The position numbers and the translations under genes are program-made. A stretch of 64,000 bases of DNA, taken from the NCBI GenBank assembly GCA_030549775.1, contig CM060181.1, forward strand, positions 34,318,563 through 34,382,562, read 5' to 3'. The notes under the pieces were generated by a model. It made no database searches. It had not been told where the DNA came from and saw only the letters and a list, made by a program, of their open reading frames with translations. Positions 58,683 through 64,000 of this stretch are shown piece by piece; the stretch's first letter is position 1; each line of letters starts with the position of its first letter. This DNA is from Tamarix chinensis. Taxonomy: Eukaryota; Streptophyta; Magnoliopsida; Caryophyllales; Tamaricaceae.

Positions 58683-60848
58683 ATTCTCCTCTCTTTTCTA
58701 TCTTATTATCCCATGCCTTTCCTTCTCCCATCGCATCTTTAGATGCCACCGCCGGTCCGCCGCCACCCCAACTCCATTCTTTCCCCTTCCTTGAGCACAC
58801 TGAGCCCCTTACTCCCCCTCATTTCCTTTCCCTTCCTCTCCCCGAGATTGCAAAGTGGGCAGCTAGAGTTGCCCTGTACACCATCTCGTGCCACTAGCGC
58901 CACCACTGCCACTAGCCACTCCTTCCTCTCTACCATCCCTTTCTACACATGAACATTTCCCTATGCCACAAGCCTTCTCTACTACCCTTCTTCCCCTCTA
59001 TTTCTTCCCCACCTCCTCCCTTCCTATCGGGTGTGCCGCCGAGAGCACTACTATCGTCGCCGCCATGAAACCTCCAACTCTTCCACTAGCTACCCATGCT
59101 AGCACCTCCACCACCCCAAGAAACCTTGCAACATTCCTTCTTTCAACCCTAAAAAGGCTCTACTTGCATCATCGTCATTGTCACAACCACCACCACGCCA
59201 CCCTCACCTTCCCTTGTCTATTTTGGTCACATCTCTTTCCTTCATTACTTATTTTAAGCGTTTGCCTTAATAATTACTATTATTACCATTATTATTATTA
59301 TTATTATTTTGGTTAAGAAAATAGGAAAAAAAAGGGTAGAAAAGGAGTAAAATAGCTAAGTTAGGTGTTTTATTTTAGGTACCGAACCGGTAATCACTTG
59401 CGAAGAGGCGTAGGATCTCATTTCATCAATAATGGAGCCATTTAGATAAGGATACGATTATAGTTAGGGTTGTACTTCTATACCTTGGTTGTGGAATAAG
59501 TGTACTTGTATGAAATGTGTATATATTTACATGTAATCTAGGTTTGTCATACAACTTGGCTTGTAAGGTCCTAAGGTAATAATGTATGTGACCCTTACTG
59601 CTTGTTTGTATATGTGTTTGCAAAGTATTATCATGTGATGATGTAGGTCTTGTGGTTTGTTTGAAAATGATATATTTAAGCCAAGGAATCTTGGGTGGGG
59701 CTTGGGTGGCCAAGGCAAATGAAACAAAATAATGAGGGATAGTAGAAGTAAAATTTTAAGAGGGAGGTGCTCTAACTATTCCTTGGAAAAATGTGGTGTA
59801 ATGAAAAGGGGTATTGATGAAAAGAGGGGTTAGGGTAAAAATTTGCAAGTAGACTTTGCATTATGGAAAGACTAACCTAGTGAGACCTCGTTTTGAGGTT
59901 GATCAAAGGAAGGAGAGTGTGTTATAGGTAGTTGGTGAACATGAGGGATTTTTGGTAAGCGAGAAGACGGAAAAGTGCATGGGGGCACATATTAGGGTTT
60001 TCGGAGATCAACCCTAAAGATAGGTTATAATCATGGGGAGGAGTCGAGGGAGTTGGGTTGTACATTAGGATTGTGATGAGGGGTATACCACATGAAGGAT
60101 GTGGGTCCAGTCAAATGGAGGGTGGAGTTATATAAGAAAGGGGTACAAAAGTAAATGGGAGATTAGGGTTTTTAGGGGCGATCATTTAGGAGGTTGTTAT
60201 TGCATGTGGGGGTTGAGGGAGTTGGGCTGTAAGAATTTGAAGTAGGGGTGAGCATGGTGACATATACTTGAATCGTAGAAGCTTAAGGCTAAGTGAGAAA
60301 AGGAGGAGAGGCTAGAACTACATAGGCTAAAAAGTAGGGTTTCAAGGGGAAAACCCTAGAGGGCTATGGTGACCATAAGTAGTGAAAAAGGGGAGCGGAA
60401 TATGACCCATGAGTATAAAGTTTCTAAGGACATGTTTGGGTTGGTGGAAATTTTTGGGGGCTCTCGGGATCATTGGAGAGCATGCATGCCTCAAGTTAGG
60501 GAATTAGTGTTTCCATGAGGTTAGGTTTAGCCAAGGTGGTAGAAAGTTAGGAGTCTTACATGGTTTGTGCATGGATGTGTGTGTGATATCTTAACAAATA
60601 AGACACAAATAAGATAATAATCACTTAAAGTGGAAGATTATTGAGTCGGGCCCATGTGTAGGATATTTATCGGTCCACTAGTTGTAAAAGTGGTCAGGAG
60701 CGCTTTGCCTTAGATTTTCTAGTACCGATCTACTGCTAAGAATAGTGGGGGTCCCAAGCTCAAATAATGAAACCCTTAGATAATATTAATCTATGAAAAA
60801 GACACTAATTACTTATAGCGAATTACGACATTGGTCAGGACCATGTTT

Positions 60849-61060
60849 AGAATATTTACTAGTCCACCGATTTTAAGAGTGGTCAGAAGCATTCTGTCCT
60901 AGATTGTAGTATATTTACCGATCCATCAGTTATAATAATGGTCATGAACATTTTGTCTTGGATTATATTAGGTTTACTGATCCACTAGTCATAATAGTGG
61001 TTATGAGCATTCTACCCAAGATGTTATAGTTACTGGCCCACCAGCCATAATAGTAGGGCC
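60849..61060 (+). repeat. 59-bp tandem repeats in the LTR-like block
   Basis: Units beginning at 60849, 60908 and 60967 plus a partial one near 61024, each with ATATTTACCGATCCACCAG, a TATAATAGTGGTCA-like word and GAGCATTCTG. A more distant copy lies at about 60661. Diverged by about 20 percent by eye. Confidence 0.8.
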
Positions 61061-61562
61061 CCTGAATTCATGTAGATATAATTTGAGAGATTTTTAAATA
61101 CTACACTAATGGCTTTAAGCCCTGATAGGGGCTAACGATTTATCATAATATGTTGTGTGTGTTATACTTGTATCATCTATTTTTATGCTCTAGCTTGACT
61201 GTATTGTTAACTTACTCAATACGTAGCATAATAATCATCCCTTTTATAGCTACTATTTATTCTCATAATTATTGGCCCTTCCTAAATCTGTGTAGGTATG
61301 TGATGATGCTATAGAGGACTTTGCTGCATATGATGACCTGGTCGGGGCAGAGTGATGCCATCGTATTTCGGGTTGGGGCTAGAGAGAGTGCATCTCAAAC
61401 TTATTTTTCTACCATTATATTTTATGTTTTTCGGTAATGAAACCGTAATATGTATTTCCAGTACTTTCCTATATTGACACCTAACTCTCTTATGTTCTAA
61501 CATTTCCATATGTCAATTTTTAACTCTTTTATGTTTTAAAATATTTCTGTTATGGTATGACA

Positions 61563-62079
61563 GTTGAGTCTATTATATTAGCCTTATAGATTAGCCGCAG
61601 GTACTATTTAAGTTCTTTTCAAATAAGAGTGTAAGGAATTTCTGGAAAGTTTCTAACATTATCTTTTAAGCTTTCATATTTTCTTGTGTAATTATTTTAT
61701 TTTTTATAACCACCAATAGTGGGTTTTACCTTCTATAATGTCTTTAATGCGCAACTCTGACTTAGCTTTATAGCTTGGTTTTGTGTAATGTGCTCTCTTT
61801 CTTTTATACATTAGCATTTGGTACTGGAACGATATAAGAAAACCAGTGTGATACTAATTGTGGTGGTAACATCTCCGAAATTTACCATTTTTACTTCCAC
61901 TTGATTTTTAATAAATCAAATTTTTTTAGTAGTGAATTTTAGGAGTTTTACACCTTCATAACTTAAATAAATATCTAGAAGCACTTTGAACCATTCACTA
62001 GTGTATACTATGAGTGTTCCACAACATGGAGGAAGTGGTCACTACCATTCCAAAAGTTACGAAACTCTAAATGTCTAAT
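61563..62079. other. No gene seen
   Basis: AT-rich sequence after the LTR-like block. GGTAACATCTCCGAAATTTACC at 61864 looks like another gypsy LTR start or end of the TGTAACACCCC type, but its partner is missing. Confidence 0.35.
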
Positions 62080-63950
62080 CCTAGCTGAGGTATGGTGATC
62101 CATATGCACACGAATCCTACAGTCCTGACCTCTTCCAACCTAGCTTGCTATAAGCATCTCTCATACTCTTCCATATTTTTAGGATAGATCATACTTCCAA
62201 TCTTTTGTATTCAGTTGATATATATTAAAATCACTCAAAACTAAGCACTTTGCCATGGAATTCTTCCAATTGTTCCCAAAATCCATCTTTGAAATTCCAT
62301 CATTAAAAGAATTCACAAAAAATAAAAGGTATTCCTTCCCACTTACTTGGGTTAGTTGATAGAGCCTAACATGGGCACATGAAGCTCACACCGAAATTTG
62401 TGCTATCCTAGGATTCCCCAAAATCTAAATTTTATCACTATAGCAAGCATTATAACCATGACCTATATTATATATTGGGCTAATCCTCCTTTTAGCTCTA
62501 TTTATTTTTATGGTTTACTCTTTAATTCTAAGTTACCATACCACATCTACTCATTCATACTGTAAGTATTAACCAAGTAACCTTTGTTTTGGATGCTCAT
62601 TAATGGAACATTCTAGGCTGCAATGATCATATAACTATGAAAAGGGAATACCCCCTCCCTTCAGCGAACTAGCTCCACCGAAAATAGATAAGACTAATAT
62701 CAATAAGAGTCTTCTTAGTCATGTTGCTTATCCCTAATCATAGTTTCTAGTGCATATATAATAGGTTTAACTTTAGCAGCGTCGGTCTTGGTCAAATCTA
62801 GTCTGATATGTAGTGGGTCTCCTCTTTATTTGCCAAGCAGAGTATGGTTTTTGAAATTCAACCTTCCTTTTAAGACTATATAGTTGTGATGTACCGAGGG
62901 GTATCATTTTTCATCCTAAAATGGTTCCCTCATTGTTTTTTGATCTAAATTATTTTATTGGAATTAGCACAGGTAGCGTCCGATTATTTTTTTAAAAAAA
63001 AATTGTTAATAATTTATATCAATTAAGATAAATAGTAATTTTAGATTTTTTTCTCTTTAAACTTCAGTAGATTTAGCCTATTATTTTAAAATATATATTG
63101 TCTTTTTCTATCCTTTCTTTTTTCTACATTGTTAATAAACGAGGGGGATGAATTTTGGTTTTGCAGTGCTCTGGCCAATCATGCAAGTCGATCAATAAAT
63201 GTTCGATCATTAGAAGACTGCCATCAACTTCCACCCAGATACGTGGACATAAGACATGAGCGAGCCCCAATAGTAGTAGTGATGATATTAACATAAAGAG
63301 GCCCTCCAACGCAATTGAATTTGACTCGAAGAGTTAATAGACCCCCGTGTATCTAGGAAGCCAGCTATAGTGATTCATAAGAGCGTCTTCCTTCATTCCG
63401 CACCATCAAAAGGCTCATTAGGGTTCCATTTCTTCAACAATCAGAAAGGCCTTTCCAGAATTGTCCTGTATTCATCCTCACTCTCAAACTGAATCAAGAA
63501 ACCAGGGGTATCCAATTCTCCTTAACAAAGCGACGGCTTACCGGTGAGTAAGTTGGAAACTAGCTAGCATCCATTCCTAACTGATGTATATGCCCATCGA
63601 CGTTCCTCCGTACGTTTTAATCCCCTGTCGCCGGAGCTGAGCTTGGATTTCCCCATTGACAACAGTCGGCAGCGAGCAGTTGCGTTTCATCTCTCCACCC
63701 TCCCTTCAACTTTTAGTCAAAATATCGTTGCAGCTCTCATTAGCTGACGGATGGATCTCAGTCGGCGTTTGTTTTTACTGGCGTCACGGTATCAGTTGGC
63801 ATATAAATTTTACCCTACATTGAGGTTTCTTGTCGTGAAGTATTGCCCTTAGAAGCCATTGGCGTATCAAGCACCAACTTACGCACCTCTCCTCCTGCAG
63901 ATTCTGTCACCATTTCCACTATTTTCAGCTTTCCCACCGTCATTCATGTT
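62080..63950 (-). mobile_element. Degenerate LINE-like element (ORF1 DUF4283 region and endonuclease trace)
   Basis: On the minus strand about 63510-63380 reads GFLIQFESEDEYRTILERPF and LLKKWNPNEPF, the DUF4283 pattern of plant LINE ORF1 (and some related genes). 63309-63124 then gives CPRIWVEVDGSLL and IDLHDWPEHC, the stretch that follows it. Further on (about 62330-62220) KDGFWEQLEEFHGKVL, with a broken DFN, hints at the AP-endonuclease region. Stops and frameshifts are everywhere, and the upper limit near an ATG at about 63947 is a guess. An alternative is a decayed host gene of the DUF4283 family. Confidence 0.5.
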
Positions 63951-64000
63951 TGATCGTCGATCAATCGACGAGCTACGAGATTGTGCACCGGTCACTGAAT

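Larger units (their letters stand above)
57776..61562 (+). mobile_element. Long LTR-like block of a Ty3/gypsy element
   Basis: Starts TGTAATACCTAAAATTTTATGG inside copia RNase H sequence and ends at GGTATGACA (61562), nearly the inverse of the start. The right half has the phrase GGGGCAGAGTGATGCCATCG and CGGGTTGGGGC, as often seen near the end of very long plant gypsy LTRs. It includes a (TTC)n run, pyrimidine-rich and GC-rich stretches, and 59-bp tandem repeats. No target duplication was found, and GTGGTAACA at 61871 is an alternative end, so the right limit is uncertain. The long plus-strand frame 58888-59316 lies in low-complexity sequence and is not taken as a gene. Confidence 0.55.

Noticed and set aside
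58743..59316. Plus-strand frames rich in Pro/Ser/Leu and His
   Set aside because: Low-complexity pyrimidine-rich DNA within the LTR-like block; no splice partner or domain recognised.

Overview
The window is nuclear DNA of a flowering plant. It has spliced genes with GT-AG introns, long AT-rich intergenic stretches, and plant-type Ty3/gypsy, Ty1/copia, CACTA, MITE and LINE-like repeats. No operon, plastid or mitochondrial block was seen. The species cannot be fixed. Heavy nested retrotransposon content and large introns suggest a medium-to-large genome that is probably not a grass.

Host genes: only two look intact, and they are convergent in the middle of the window. An 11-exon gene on + (24690-34100) encodes a 508-aa CUE-like/DUF1771/Smr protein. 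A 7-exon gene on - (38205 down to 35939) encodes a 204-aa secretory-pathway cyclophilin of the CYP20-1 type. From memory, the Arabidopsis counterparts (At5g58720 and At5g58710) are also neighbours, so this looks like conserved microsynteny.

Left part (1-24 kb) is layered transposons. A decayed Ty3/gypsy element on - (about 8650 to 1080) has its reverse-transcriptase region split by a 3.5-kb solo LTR (3294-6801) with a near-perfect 5-bp target duplication. A related long LTR (16485-20145), a primer-binding site and gag (16118 to about 15600) form the 5' part of another minus-strand element. A third LTR-like block covers 20146-22949. Between them lie a fold-back MITE (9961-10452) and a 3.2-kb CACTA element (12337-15543, target duplication TAT). 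That CACTA carries a large palindrome made from two copies of a captured B3 DNA-binding-domain gene fragment, plus a transposon-gene remnant and a TTAGGG-type tract.

Right part (39-64 kb): a broken Ty1/copia element on + (about 40080-43645, resuming 57671-57775) is split in its RNase H region by a structurally complete 14.0-kb CACTA element (43646-57667, target duplication CAA). This CACTA has two minus-strand genes (a TNPD/tnp2-like transposase with stops and frameshifts, and a TNPA/Transposase_24-like gene with triplicated exon modules), arrays of a GTCGTTGCAA motif at both ends, and, on the opposite strand, exons that look captured from a host CABIN1/calcineurin-binding-protein-like gene. 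It is followed by a long plus-strand LTR-like block (57776 to about 61562) and a degenerate LINE-like element with a DUF4283 region at the right edge.

The most noteworthy structures are the two gene-capturing CACTA elements, above all the B3 hairpin, and the repeated near-palindromic motif in two clusters in each of three long LTRs. All homology calls are by eye; no searches were run.
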